Source: Rhizobium acidisoli (GTDB lineage Bacteria > Pseudomonadota > Alphaproteobacteria > Rhizobiales > Rhizobiaceae). Taken from it: 64,000 bases of DNA. Shown here piece after piece: positions 34,354 to 45,879 of the stretch; position 1 is the first letter of the stretch; every line of letters starts with the position of its first letter. A program made the translations under genes and the position numbers. Below the pieces are notes generated by a model that did no database searches, was not told the origin of the DNA, and saw nothing but the letters and a program-made list of their open reading frames with translations. The DNA lies in NCBI RefSeq assembly GCF_002531755.2, contig NZ_CP034998.1:2604001-2668000 (forward strand), given 5' to 3'.

Positions 34354-34358
34354 AGCCA

Positions 34359-34895
34359 ATGTCCGAAAACGAAGAGAATGAACCGAGCCGCCGGTCGCGC
34401 CTGCCGGAGGGCATCCTCGTGCGCGCCGTGCGCCTTTCCGATGCGGAGGAAATCACCGATCTGATAAATCTGCCGGGCTATCGGGCCGGCACCTTGAGGC
34501 CGCCGTACCAGAGGATCGAAGAGGTCCGCAAATACCTGGAAAACCCAGCGCCGGGTGCGCTGAACCTCGTCGTTACCCTGGATGGCAAGATCGTCGGCAA
34601 TTGCGGCCTCAACCGTCTCTCCGGCCGCAGGCAACACGCAGCCAGCCTCGGCATGGGCGTACATGACGATTTCACCGGCCGCGGGTTCGGCCGCATCCTG
34701 CTCGGCGCCATGGTCGATGCCGCCGACGACTGGCTGGATGTCAAACGGCTGGAACTGACCGTCTACACCGACAACGATGCCGCCATCGGCCTCTACGAGA
34801 AATTCGGCTTCGAGCGCGAAGGCCTGCTGAGGGCCTTCGGTTTTCGATCGGGAGAGTATGTCGACGCCTATACGATGGCCCGGCTCAGGCTATGA
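34359..34895 (+). CDS. GNAT family N-acetyltransferase (RimJ/RimL- or SpeG-like)
   Basis: 178 residues from MSENEENEPSRRSRLPEG. The acetyl-CoA loop is in GMGVHDDFTGRGFGRILLGAM and the C-terminal strand-helix in YTDNDAAIGLYEKFGFEREGLLRAFGFRSGEYVDAYTM, typical of GNAT enzymes acting on amines or protein N-termini. Start at ATG 34359 with CGGAG 8 bases upstream, buried in a hairpin. The stop is 31 bp from the convergent ligA stop. Substrate unknown. Confidence 0.88.
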   Translation: MSENEENEPSRRSRLPEGILVRAVRLSDAEEITDLINLPGYRAGTLRPPYQRIEEVRKYLENPAPGALNLVVTLDGKIVGNCGLNRLSGRRQHAASLGMGVHDDFTGRGFGRILLGAMVDAADDWLDVKRLELTVYTDNDAAIGLYEKFGFEREGLLRAFGFRSGEYVDAYTMARLRL

Positions 34896-34926
34896 GCAAA
34901 CGAGGCTGGCGGCTTGCCGTCAGCCC

Positions 34927-37107
<2,181 letters not shown>

Positions 37108-37191
37108 TCAGAAAATCTCGATTGTTTTTAGAGCAAAATCGCCGGATGAAAAGAGAGGCCCGAAGTCGAACATCAGGGATGACGCGAAAGA

Positions 37192-37692
37192 TCAGATCAA
37201 TTTCGCCACGGTCGCCAGCGGAAGAAAAAGCTGCAAGGGCTTCGTGTCGAAAGCAATAAATCCGAAATGCCGATAGAAAGCGGCAGCCTGCTCGTCTTTC
37301 GCGTCTACGGCCAAAGCAAAAACGCCCAGTTCCGAACGCAAGGCACGGCTTGCGGCGTCCCATAACAAAGCTGCGCCAAGTCGCCTGCCTTGGAAATCTT
37401 TGTCGATCGCCAGCCGCCCGATGCGTGCAACGGGAATGGCCGGATAAGGCGGCAGGCGGCGAGCCTTGTCTTCGGGAATATCCTTCAATGCCACGTCTCC
37501 GGCCGAAAGCGTATAATATCCGGCGATGCGAGCTGAACCCTCCGGACAGGCGACATAGCAAAGCGCGGCGCGGCGTTTGATATCTTGTCCTGCCCGCTCC
37601 TTCAAATAGCGGTCCAGCACGAATACGCCGCAAACAAAGCTTTTGCGGTCATGCCCGGAATTCAAGCCCTCGATTGTGAATTGCACCGTCAC
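37192..37692 (-). CDS. GNAT-family toxin (TacT/AtaT-like) of a type II toxin-antitoxin pair
   Basis: 166 residues. The acetyl-CoA binding motif is VARIGRLAIDKDFQGRRLG and the catalytic tyrosine region AAAFYRHFGFIAF. Known members acetylate charged tRNA and block translation. The ATG overlaps the stop of the upstream DUF1778 gene by 4 bp, the normal antitoxin-first arrangement. All motifs look intact. The target tRNA cannot be predicted. Confidence 0.9.
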   Translation of the reverse strand: MTVQFTIEGLNSGHDRKSFVCGVFVLDRYLKERAGQDIKRRAALCYVACPEGSARIAGYYTLSAGDVALKDIPEDKARRLPPYPAIPVARIGRLAIDKDFQGRRLGAALLWDAASRALRSELGVFALAVDAKDEQAAAFYRHFGFIAFDTKPLQLFLPLATVAKLI

Positions 37693-37976
37693 TGCGCTTT
37701 CCGAATGACGGCGTCATGAGCCGTTTTGGCGCGTTTCAGCGCATCTGTCGGCTCCGGCGGGTTGAGCAGCATGTCGACGAAACGCGACTGATCCTCGATT
37801 GACAGACGGATAAGCTGGTTTTCCTCGATCGTCCGCCGCGCCGCGTCCTGTGCCGCAGAGACAACGAAATCGCTAAGGCTGCGCCCCTCCATCTCGGCAG
37901 CTCGCTTGACGACCGCCAACGCCTCCGGACTGATGCGGGCTTCCAATCGGGTCGTGCGGCTGTTTTGCTGGGGCAT
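37689..37976 (-). CDS. DUF1778 ribbon-helix-helix antitoxin
   Basis: 95 residues from MPQQNSRTTRLEARISPEAL. The N-terminal ribbon-helix-helix (about 8-55, ARISPEALAVVKRAAEMEGRSLSDFVVSAA) binds DNA as a dimer, and the C-terminal helix (about 60-95) neutralises the GNAT toxin. It should repress its own operon. I start at ATG 37976 with GAGAAAGGAGAAA directly upstream; the frame extends to 38078 without family match. Confidence 0.9.
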   Translation of the reverse strand: MPQQNSRTTRLEARISPEALAVVKRAAEMEGRSLSDFVVSAAQDAARRTIEENQLIRLSIEDQSRFVDMLLNPPEPTDALKRAKTAHDAVIRKAQ

Positions 37977-38083
37977 GGATTTTCTCCTTTCTCGAATTGT
38001 ACGGTAAAACGCCGGACAAAGGCAAGGATGAAAATGCCAAGGACGAAACCTCTCTCGGACCGTTGTTGGAGCATTCACCTCTC

Positions 38084-38125
38084 CACCCTCATTCCTGTGC
38101 CTGTCACAGGAATGAGGGAGGGTGG
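38084..38125. repeat. minimal RIME-like palindrome, copy C
   Basis: CCACCCTCATTCCTGTG joined to CACAGGAATGAGGGAGGGTGG across a 4-base loop (CCTG or similar). It contains only the outer arms of the 146-bp copies at 6631 and 32713 and looks like an internal-deletion derivative. Confidence 0.75.
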
Positions 38126-38162
38126 GGTCAGCGTTCGCGCCAAACGGATCGCCCTGCCCGCT

Positions 38163-38690
38163 CTAATCCCAATCCGTCGCATTGCGCAGCCGGATACTGC
38201 TGACATGCAGGCGAGTGTTCCACAGGCTCTTCAGCGGCCGCAGGCTATCGACAACCCGCAACTCCACACAGCGCAGCGCAAACTCCCGATCGAGCCGGAC
38301 CATGGCGATCCTCTCCATCGGAACGACGCGTCTGCGAGAGACCCACATGCCAGCATCAGCCAAATCCTCAAAGTCCTCAGCCGGCATCTCATAACGATGG
38401 ATGGTCTCCGCCTCGAGCCGTTCCAGCCAATGGCGCTCGACATAGGCCGCAGCCCGGAAATCTCGGAGCCACTGCCGCCGCTCGGTCTCCGGCGTCTCGG
38501 GCGTCGCCCATATCAGGATGCGCGGGCAATCACGCGGAAAGAGATACATGAAGTCATGTTCACCATCGATCGCCCAGACGAGCGGGCCGTTCAGCCATTC
38601 CTGGCTTGCCGGGCGCATCGAGGGCACACGGACTGGCCGTGGCTCGAACACCGCAATATCGGGATCATCGCTGAAATGGAAAAGGCGCAT
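38163..38690 (-). CDS. conserved protein, DUF6886-like
   Basis: 175 residues, MRLFHFSDDPDIAVFEPRPV at the start, followed by QEWLNGPLVWAIDGEHDFMYLFPRDCPRI. From memory this matches the DUF6886 family; no function is known. It lies 76 bp upstream-side of the recN end on the same strand and could be read through from recN. The protein is soluble and acidic with many Trp and Arg. Confidence 0.7.
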   Translation of the reverse strand: MRLFHFSDDPDIAVFEPRPVRVPSMRPASQEWLNGPLVWAIDGEHDFMYLFPRDCPRILIWATPETPETERRQWLRDFRAAAYVERHWLERLEAETIHRYEMPAEDFEDLADAGMWVSRRRVVPMERIAMVRLDREFALRCVELRVVDSLRPLKSLWNTRLHVSSIRLRNATDWD

Positions 38691-38766
38691 GGCACCGGAT
38701 CGCCGATGTTCGGAATGATGCGCATAACGCGAAGCGGAATCTTTGTCACCGCCGGCGGCTGGAAAA

Positions 38767-40440
38767 TCAGCCGTTGCCGGCGAGCAGCCGCTTCGCCGCC
38801 GCCCTCGCCTCTTCGGTCACCGAAGCCCCGGCCAGCATCCGGGCGATCTCCTCGGTGCGGTCCTTCTGCGCCATCGTCGCCACCCGCGTGGCGATCTTTT
38901 CGGATCCCTCGGCGGCCGGCCCCTTGGAGATCAGAAGATGCGTCGCCGCTCTCGCGGCGACCTGCGGCGCATGCGTGACCGACAGCACCTGCACCCGCTC
39001 CGACAGCCGCTTCAGCCGCTGGCCGATCGCATCGGCGACGGCCCCGCCGACGCCGGTATCGATTTCGTCGAAAACGAGCGTCGGGGCCGATCCCCGATCA
39101 GCGAGCGCCACCTTCAGCGCCAGCAGGAAACGCGACAGCTCGCCGCCGGAGGCAACCTTCATGATCGAGCCCGGCCGCGTGCCAGGATTGGTCTGAACAT
39201 GGAACTCGACGACGTCGATGCCTTCGGCGAGCGCCTCCTGCGCATCCGTGCTGATCTCGACCATGAAACGGGCGCGTTCGAGCTTCAGCGCCGGCAGCTC
39301 CGTCATGACGGCCGCAGCCAGTGCGGTGCCGGCGTGATGGCGCTTGTCGGAGAGCAAGCGCGCCGCCGCATCGTAATTTTCGTGCGCCAGGCCGACTTCG
39401 GCTTCGAGCCGGGCGAGCCTCTCCTCGCCCGCGTCGAGGTCGGCAAGATCGGCGATCATGCGGACCGCAAGAGCCGGCAGTTCGGTGACGGGCACGGAAT
39501 ATTTGCGCGAGGCCGCCCTGAGCGCGAAAAGCCGCTCCTCCACCCGCTCCAGTTCCCTCGGATCGTATTCGGTCTTGCGCAGCGCTGCCTCGACTTCCAT
39601 CTGCGCGTTGGAAAGCTGGTCGAGCGCGGCATCAAGCAGCGTCACGGTGTCTTCAAGCAGGCCCGGCGCCTCATGGCTCTTGCGCTCCAGCCGGCGCACC
39701 AGCGAGGCGATATGAGGCACTGGCGAGGCATTGCCGTTGAGGAACTCGGACGCCTCTGCGATATCGCCGGCGATTCGCTCGGCCTTCATCATTTTTTGAC
39801 GGCGATCGGCGAGTTCGTCCTCCTCCCCATCCTGCGGCGAGAGCTTCTCGAGCTCCTCGACGGACGAGCGGAGGTAGTCGGCTTCGCGCGCCGCACCTTC
39901 CACCTTCTCGCGGTGCTTCTTCAGCGTCCGCTCGCTGTCGCGCCACAGACGATACAGCCGGGAAACCTCCGAGACCTCATCGGTGAGACCGGCGAAGGCA
40001 TCGAGCAGAGTACGATGGGCATTGGTGTCGACAAGGGCGCGGTCGTCGTGCTGGCCGTGAATTTCGACCAGCATCTGGCCGGCCTGGCGCATCAGCTGCA
40101 CGCTGACCGGCTGGTCGTTGACATAGGCCTTGGTGCGCCCGTCCGCCGATTGCTGGCGCCGGAAGATCAGGTCGCCCTCGTCGTCGATGCCGTTTTCACG
40201 CAGCAGCTTGCGGGCGCCGTGGTCCATGCCGACGTCGAACACCGCCGTCACCTGGCCCTTGTCCTCGCCGTGGCGCACCAGGTCGCCATCACCGCGCCCA
40301 CCGAGCGCCAGTGACAGGCTGTCGAGCAGGATGGATTTGCCCGCTCCGGTCTCGCCGGTCAGCACGGAGAGGCCGGTCTCGAAGGCAAGATCCAGCCGCT
40401 CGATCAGGACGATATCGCGGATCGAAAGCTGGATCAGCAT
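38767..40440 (-). CDS. recN: DNA repair protein RecN
   Basis: 557 residues, SMC-like. MLIQLSIRDIVLIERLDLAFE starts the N-terminal ATPase half with the P-loop TGETGAGKS (28-36). A long coiled coil occupies about 150-400. The C-terminal half has the signature VASGGELSRFLLALK and Walker B TLVFDEIDTGVGG. It acts in double-strand break repair with RecA. bamD ends 5 bp upstream, so the two are co-transcribed; bamD-recN adjacency is common in alphaproteobacteria. Confidence 0.96.
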   Translation of the reverse strand: MLIQLSIRDIVLIERLDLAFETGLSVLTGETGAGKSILLDSLSLALGGRGDGDLVRHGEDKGQVTAVFDVGMDHGARKLLRENGIDDEGDLIFRRQQSADGRTKAYVNDQPVSVQLMRQAGQMLVEIHGQHDDRALVDTNAHRTLLDAFAGLTDEVSEVSRLYRLWRDSERTLKKHREKVEGAAREADYLRSSVEELEKLSPQDGEEDELADRRQKMMKAERIAGDIAEASEFLNGNASPVPHIASLVRRLERKSHEAPGLLEDTVTLLDAALDQLSNAQMEVEAALRKTEYDPRELERVEERLFALRAASRKYSVPVTELPALAVRMIADLADLDAGEERLARLEAEVGLAHENYDAAARLLSDKRHHAGTALAAAVMTELPALKLERARFMVEISTDAQEALAEGIDVVEFHVQTNPGTRPGSIMKVASGGELSRFLLALKVALADRGSAPTLVFDEIDTGVGGAVADAIGQRLKRLSERVQVLSVTHAPQVAARAATHLLISKGPAAEGSEKIATRVATMAQKDRTEEIARMLAGASVTEEARAAAKRLLAGNG

Positions 40441-40445
40441 TGGCC

Positions 40446-41291
40446 TCAGGAACCGAGCAGGAGTTTCTTGCCTGCCGCAGCGATCCACGAGCCCTTGTTT
40501 TCACGCGGCTCGGCACCGCCGGTCTGCAGCAGCTTGTAGGAATCGGCGTACCACTGGCTGTCGGGATAATTGTGACCGAGGACGGCAGCCGCCGTCTGCG
40601 CCTCGTCGACGATGCCCATGGCGTAATAAGCCTCGACGAGACGCGCCAAGGCCTCTTCGATCTGGTTCGTATTCGGATATTTCTCGACGACAATACGGAA
40701 GCGCGAGATCGCGGCGAGATATTCCTTCCGCTCCATGTAGTAGCGGCCGATCTGCATTTCCTTGCCGGCGAGCTGGTCGCGCGCAAAGCGGATCTTGGCC
40801 TGCGCGTCGTCGACATATTCGGAGTTCGGATAATTGTCGATGACGGCCTGCATCGCTTCGATCGTCTTGGCCGAGGCGCGCTGATCCTGGGTCACGTCGA
40901 CGATCTGCTTGGAATAGGTGAGACCGATGAGATACTGCACATAGGCCGCATCCTGCGATTTCGGATATTGCGACATGTAGCGGTTGCCGGATGTAAGCGC
41001 ATCGTCCAGGCGGCCCTGGCGGTATTTGACGAAGGTGCTCATTACAAGCGCCTTGCGCGCCCATTCGGAGAACGGGTTCTCGCGGTCGATGGCGTCGAAC
41101 TTGCGCGCCGCTTCCGCCATGTTGCCGACCTTCATGTTGGCAAGGCCCTGGGTGTAGAGCACATCCGGCGGATCGGTTTCGAGGCCGAGCTTGGTGATGT
41201 CGATATCGGGATCCGACTGGCAACCGGATATCGAGGCGCCTGCGCTGAGCACCAGAAGCGATGCGAACAAAGCACGCGCTGTCTTCATCAT
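40446..41291 (-). CDS. bamD: outer membrane protein assembly lipoprotein BamD (YfiO/ComL)
   Basis: 281 residues. MMKTARALFASLLVLSAGASISGC gives a lipobox with acylated Cys24. The rest is tetratricopeptide-like helices (LYTQGLANMKVGNMAEAARKFDAIDRENPFSEWARKA, YLIGLTYSKQIVDVTQDQRAS). BamD works with BamA to insert beta-barrels in the outer membrane. ATG 41291 begins the signal peptide; ATG 41288 is one codon later. Its position after ftsZ and lpxC is typical for rhizobia. Confidence 0.95.
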   Translation of the reverse strand: MMKTARALFASLLVLSAGASISGCQSDPDIDITKLGLETDPPDVLYTQGLANMKVGNMAEAARKFDAIDRENPFSEWARKALVMSTFVKYRQGRLDDALTSGNRYMSQYPKSQDAAYVQYLIGLTYSKQIVDVTQDQRASAKTIEAMQAVIDNYPNSEYVDDAQAKIRFARDQLAGKEMQIGRYYMERKEYLAAISRFRIVVEKYPNTNQIEEALARLVEAYYAMGIVDEAQTAAAVLGHNYPDSQWYADSYKLLQTGGAEPRENKGSWIAAAGKKLLLGS

Positions 41292-41506
41292 ACCGTCAGA
41301 TCCTGCATAACCCATTCGAAAGAACCCCACTGCCGCCGCTCGCTCCACGGCAGCCACGCCTCGCTGGCGTTTCTAGCCATAAATGTGCATCAAGAGCAAC
41401 GCAATGATAAGGCATTAACGCATTTTTGTGGCAGCGGCCGGGGAATGACCGGCTTTTCCTCTTCTTCCCCGACCTGTGACAGGAAAGCATCTGACCAGGC
41501 GGACAT

Positions 41507-41534
41507 AAAAAAACCGCCTCCGGGAAAGAGGCGG
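41507..41534 (-). terminator. rho-independent terminator of lpxC
   Basis: CCGCCTC / GAGGCGG stem (41514-41534) with a seven-base loop and a run of seven T on the minus strand. It lies 26 bp after the lpxC stop. Confidence 0.9.
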
Positions 41535-41559
41535 CCTGGTCTTGAGAATGTGCTGGAGG

Positions 41560-42516
41560 TCATGCCGACCAGGGAGCGAATTCCGAAGCGCTGACCGCGA
41601 TCAGTTCGCGGGCGGCGACGCGCTGGCGCGGTGTCGACGTCTCCACAACCTCATAGGCGGAGGGATCGGCGAGCAGCGCCTTCAGCGCATTGGCATTCAT
41701 CTTATGGCCACCGCGATAGGAACGGTAGCAGCCGATGAACGGGGCGCCGGCAAGCGATAGATCGCCGACAGCATCGAGCGTCTTGTGGCGGACGAATTCG
41801 TCCTTGGCGTAACGCAGCCCTTCGACGTTGATGACGGTATTGTCGTCCGAGATCACGACGGAATTTTCGAGCGAGGAGCCGAGCGCGTGGCCCGAGGCCC
41901 AGAGACGCTCGACATCGCGCATGAAGCCGAAGGTGCGGGCGCGGGAAAGCTCGGCCTTGAAGACGGCCGCGGTCATGTCGCCGGCCCACTTCTGCCGGCC
42001 GATCAGCGGGCAGTCGAAATCGATCTCGACTTCGAAGCGCGTGCCGTCATAGGGACGGAATTCGCTCCAGGAGCCGCCATGCTCGATTCGCACCGGCTTG
42101 GTGATACGGATATAGCGGCGCTTGACGCCGAGCGAGACCAGGCCAACCTGCTCGATAGCCTCGACGAAGGGCAGCGAACTGCCGTCCATGATCGGCATTT
42201 CGGAGCCCTGCACCTCGATCACCACATTGTCGAGGCCGAGCGCATAGATCGCCGCCATCACATGCTCGATCGTCGCGACCGAATGGGCGGGCGAGAAGCC
42301 AAGCACGGTGCAGAGGTCGGTATTGCCGACCTGCGAGGAGACGGCCTTGAGTTCGGTGATATCGCCATTGGCATGCATGCGCTGGAAAATGACGCCGGTA
42401 TCCGATTCGGCCGGGTTCAGCGTGATCGAGACGTTAGCGCCCGAATGGACTCCGATGCCCGAAAGCGTCACGGGACGCGATACCGTCGTTTGAAAACCCA
42501 GCAAGCCAATTGCCAT
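41560..42516 (-). CDS. lpxC: UDP-3-O-acyl-N-acetylglucosamine deacetylase
   Basis: 318 residues. Zinc ligands His85 (TIEHVMAAIYAL), His244 and Asp248 (VRHKTLDAVGDL), and the catalytic His271 are all present. It performs the committed deacetylation of lipid A synthesis in the cytoplasm. MAIGLLGFQTTVSRPVTLSGIG starts the family alignment; the longer frame to 42660 is non-homologous. It has its own terminator and a 260-bp upstream gap after the ftsZ terminator, so it is probably a separate transcription unit. Confidence 0.97.
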   Translation of the reverse strand: MAIGLLGFQTTVSRPVTLSGIGVHSGANVSITLNPAESDTGVIFQRMHANGDITELKAVSSQVGNTDLCTVLGFSPAHSVATIEHVMAAIYALGLDNVVIEVQGSEMPIMDGSSLPFVEAIEQVGLVSLGVKRRYIRITKPVRIEHGGSWSEFRPYDGTRFEVEIDFDCPLIGRQKWAGDMTAAVFKAELSRARTFGFMRDVERLWASGHALGSSLENSVVISDDNTVINVEGLRYAKDEFVRHKTLDAVGDLSLAGAPFIGCYRSYRGGHKMNANALKALLADPSAYEVVETSTPRQRVAARELIAVSASEFAPWSA

Positions 42517-42719
42517 AAATTCTGCCTTTATTCTTCCGCACCGGCAGTCTGCCCAATCGGCGCGGTTATCGTTCATTCTGTACAACGAGCCTTTAGAAGG
42601 ACTCGTGGGGCAGTTTCCTTGCATCATACTTACGTGCCCCGGCGCTCCAATCCAAATCACTGTTTCTTTCGCTTTGTTACGAAGTCACACGATTGAAATC
42701 GCTTGCGAATCACCGACTG

Positions 42720-42755
42720 AAAAACAGCAATGCCCGGGACCTTGGTCCCGGGCAT
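42720..42755 (-). terminator. rho-independent terminator of ftsZ
   Basis: An 11-bp perfect stem, ATGCCCGGGAC with GTCCCGGGCAT (42730-42755), a short loop, followed on the minus strand by TGCTGTTTTT. It marks the end of the ddl-ftsQ-ftsA-ftsZ unit. Confidence 0.88.
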
Positions 42756-42776
42756 GAACGGTGCTGATTCAGCCGC

Positions 42777-44492
42777 TCAATTCGACTGGCGACGCAGGAA
42801 TGCCGGGATTTCCAGCTGGTCGTCTTCCTGCATCATCCGGGCCTGCGGAACCGCCCGACCCTGGTCGTCGAGGTTGCCGCGACGCGGTGCGTAGAGGCTT
42901 GCTTCAGGCGACAGCGGACGGCGCTGCTGCGAAGCGGCCGGCGGTGCGGCAGTCATGTCGGCGGCAACGGCTTCGTCGTCGCGGCGGCCGAGCGAATTGG
43001 TGATTCGCTTGAGCAGGCCCATCGGACCACGCTCTTCCGCTGCATGCGCGGCAGCCGGCTGCGTGCGGTGGTCGAGTTCGGCCTGGACGACCGGCGGGAA
43101 ATCCTCGACCTTCGGCATGCGCATCGGCTCGGGCGCCTGGCGGATGATCGGCTCCTGCCGGACCGGCTGCTGCTGGACGGGCTGGCTCATCACCGGCTGG
43201 CTCATCACGGGCGCCGGAGCCTGCTGCTGTACCTGAGGACGCATGACGGGAGCTTCCGGCGCAGGCGCGAAGATCTTGCTCTGCGGACGGAAGGTTTCCT
43301 GCTGTGCCACAGGCTGCTGTACCGGGGCGCTGGCACGCGGGGCCGGGAATTCGAGTTCGCGTTCCATCTCGGCTTCGCGGATGGTCTGCGCGATCGGATC
43401 CACCACCTTCGGTGCCTGCATCACGGGGGCAGGCTGAACTGCGGCCGCTGCCGGAGCAACAGCCGCGGAGGGACGGATAGCAGGCCTTGCGACCGGCTGA
43501 ACGTTGCGCTCGGCGGCTTCGCTGATCGCCCGATCGATGCCGGTTGCGACGACCGAGACGCGGATGATGCCTTCAAGCGATTCGTCGAAGGTGGCGCCGA
43601 GGATGATGTTGGCGTCGGGATCGACTTCCTCGCGGATGCGGGTCGCGGCTTCGTCGACTTCGAAGAGGGTCAGGTCGCGACCGCCGGTGATGGAGATCAG
43701 CAGGCCCTGGGCGCCCTTCATCGAGGTTTCGTCGAGCAGCGGGTTGGCGATCGCGGCCTCGGCGGCCTGCAACGCGCGGCCGGAGCCGGAGGCTTCGCCG
43801 GTGCCCATCATCGCGCGACCCATTTCGCGCATGACCGAGCGGACGTCGGCGAAGTCGAGGTTGATGAGACCTTCCTTCACCATCAGGTCGGTGATGCAGG
43901 CAACGCCCGAATAGAGAACCTGGTCGGCCATCGCGAAGGCGTCGGCGAAGGTGGTCTTGTCGTTGGCAATGCGGAAGAGGTTCTGGTTCGGAATGACGAT
44001 CAGCGTGTCGACAGACTTCTGCAGTTCCTGGATGCCCATCTCCGCCAGGCGCATGCGGCGCCCGCCTTCGAAATGGAAAGGCTTGGTGACGACGCCGACC
44101 GTCAGGATGCCCTTGTTGCGGGCGGCCTGTGCGACGACGGGCGCTGCACCCGTGCCGGTGCCGCCGCCCATGCCGGCGGTGACGAAGCACATATGCGTGC
44201 CGTTCAGGTGATCGATGATTTCGTCGATGCACTCTTCGGCGGCCGCGCGGCCGACTTCCGGCTGCGAACCGGCGCCGAGGCCTTCAGTGACGTTGGCGCC
44301 GAGCTGGATGACCCGCTCCGCCTTCGTCATCGTCAGCGCCTGGGCATCCGTGTTGGCGACGACGAAGTCGACGCCCTGGAGACCGGCAGTGATCATGTTG
44401 TTGACGGCGTTGCCGCCACCGCCGCCAACGCCGAATACGGTGATGCGCGGCTTCAGCTCTGTGATGTCAGGCTTTTGCAGCTTGATGGTCAT
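42777..44492 (-). CDS. ftsZ: cell division protein FtsZ
   Basis: 571 residues, longer than the roughly 380 of E. coli because of a Pro/Gln/Ala-rich linker from about 320 to 555. The GTPase core has the nucleotide-binding runs [13 protein letters not shown] and the tubulin signature [12 protein letters not shown]. The conserved C-terminal peptide [13 protein letters not shown] should bind FtsA. It polymerises into the Z ring. Start [17 protein letters not shown] has GGAACAGG-type purines upstream. A 55-bp gap separates it from ftsA. Rhizobia carry a second, shorter ftsZ elsewhere; this is the essential long form. Confidence 0.97.
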   Translation of the reverse strand: MTIKLQKPDITELKPRITVFGVGGGGGNAVNNMITAGLQGVDFVVANTDAQALTMTKAERVIQLGANVTEGLGAGSQPEVGRAAAEECIDEIIDHLNGTHMCFVTAGMGGGTGTGAAPVVAQAARNKGILTVGVVTKPFHFEGGRRMRLAEMGIQELQKSVDTLIVIPNQNLFRIANDKTTFADAFAMADQVLYSGVACITDLMVKEGLINLDFADVRSVMREMGRAMMGTGEASGSGRALQAAEAAIANPLLDETSMKGAQGLLISITGGRDLTLFEVDEAATRIREEVDPDANIILGATFDESLEGIIRVSVVATGIDRAISEAAERNVQPVARPAIRPSAAVAPAAAAVQPAPVMQAPKVVDPIAQTIREAEMERELEFPAPRASAPVQQPVAQQETFRPQSKIFAPAPEAPVMRPQVQQQAPAPVMSQPVMSQPVQQQPVRQEPIIRQAPEPMRMPKVEDFPPVVQAELDHRTQPAAAHAAEERGPMGLLKRITNSLGRRDDEAVAADMTAAPPAASQQRRPLSPEASLYAPRRGNLDDQGRAVPQARMMQEDDQLEIPAFLRRQSN

Positions 44493-44547
44493 GGTACCTG
44501 TTCCTTCTCTCTCTGGCCGCATCGCCACGCCGGCCAATCACTCAATT

Positions 44548-45879
44548 TCAGAAGCTTTCCTTCAGCCACTGGCCCATCCGGGCTATGCGGCTGTTATTTC
44601 CACCCAGCGACATGAGCAGACCGCTCTGTGACGCATGTGTCTCCATGTCCGCGACTTGCGGATAGATCATCAGGCCGACGGCCGTCGAAAAGGCCGGGCC
44701 CTTGGCCGCCGTCGGCAGTCCCGAGACGCCCATCGGGCGGCCGATGCGGACGTTGCGGGCAAGAATGCGCCGCGCCACATCGGCAAGGCCGGTCAGCTGG
44801 CTCGCGCCGCCGGTCAGGACGACACGCTTGCCGACGATCGGGCTGAAGCCGGAGCGCTGAATGCGGTCGCGGATCAGTTCCATTGTTTCTTCGATTCGGG
44901 CCGAAACGATGCGCGAGACCAGCGCCCGCGGCACCTGCGACGGCTGGTCGCGATCATCCTCGCCGATCGGCGGAATCGAAATCAGCTCGCGCTCGTCGGA
45001 GGAATTCGAAAGGGCCGTGGCATGCACGACCTTCAGCCGCTCCGCATCCTCGATACGGGTCGAAAGGCCGCGCGCGAGATCGGTGGTCACATGATGGCCG
45101 CCGAGGCCGACGGCATCCGTATGAACGAGCTTGCCTTCGGCAAAGACCGAGATCGTCGTGGTGCCGCCGCCCATGTCGATCGCCGCGCAGCCGAGTTCGA
45201 CTTCGTCATCGACGAGAGCGGCGAGGCCCGATGCATAGGGCGTCGCGACGATGCCCTCGACCGACAGGTGCGCGCGGTTGACGCTGAGCTCGAGGTTCTT
45301 CAGCGCCGAGCGCTCGGCGGTGACCACATGCATATCGACGCCGAGCGCATCGCCATACATTGCCAGCGGATCGCGAATGCCGCGCTCGCCGTCGAGCGAA
45401 AAGCCGGTTGCCAGCGAATGCAGCACCGAACGGTCCTGGCGCAGCGACTGCTGGCAGGCGGCCGACAGCACCTTCTTCAGATCGTTGAGTTCGACTTCCT
45501 GGCCACCGAGATCGATTGTGGCTGTGTAAATGTCGCTGCCGAGGCGGCCGGCCGTCAGATTGACGATCAGGCTCTCGACAGTCAGCCCGGCCATGCGCTC
45601 CGCCGCGTCGACGGCGAGGCGAATGACGCCTTCCAGCGCGTCGAGATCGGCGATCACGCCGGTCTTGATGCCGCGGGACCGCTGGTGCCCGATGCCGATG
45701 ATCTCGATATTGTGCGTGCGGCCCGGCAGGATCTGGCTTTCCTCGCGCGGCGTCAGCCGGCCGATCATGCAGACGACCTTGGTCGAGCCGATGTCGAGCA
45801 CCGAAACGACATGCGACCGCTTCGACGAAAGCGGCTTCAGGCGCGGCAATCCGAAATGGGATGAACCGAACAAGCTCAT
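44548..45879 (-). CDS. ftsA: cell division protein FtsA
   Basis: 443 residues, actin-like ATPase. Phosphate-binding loops are at VLDIGSTKVVCMIGRL and CAAIDMGGGTTTISVF; the C-terminal amphipathic membrane-targeting helix is SRIARMGQWLKESF. FtsA tethers FtsZ filaments to the inner membrane. The ATG overlaps the ftsQ stop by 4 bp, so translation is coupled. Confidence 0.96.
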   Translation of the reverse strand: MSLFGSSHFGLPRLKPLSSKRSHVVSVLDIGSTKVVCMIGRLTPREESQILPGRTHNIEIIGIGHQRSRGIKTGVIADLDALEGVIRLAVDAAERMAGLTVESLIVNLTAGRLGSDIYTATIDLGGQEVELNDLKKVLSAACQQSLRQDRSVLHSLATGFSLDGERGIRDPLAMYGDALGVDMHVVTAERSALKNLELSVNRAHLSVEGIVATPYASGLAALVDDEVELGCAAIDMGGGTTTISVFAEGKLVHTDAVGLGGHHVTTDLARGLSTRIEDAERLKVVHATALSNSSDERELISIPPIGEDDRDQPSQVPRALVSRIVSARIEETMELIRDRIQRSGFSPIVGKRVVLTGGASQLTGLADVARRILARNVRIGRPMGVSGLPTAAKGPAFSTAVGLMIYPQVADMETHASQSGLLMSLGGNNSRIARMGQWLKESF

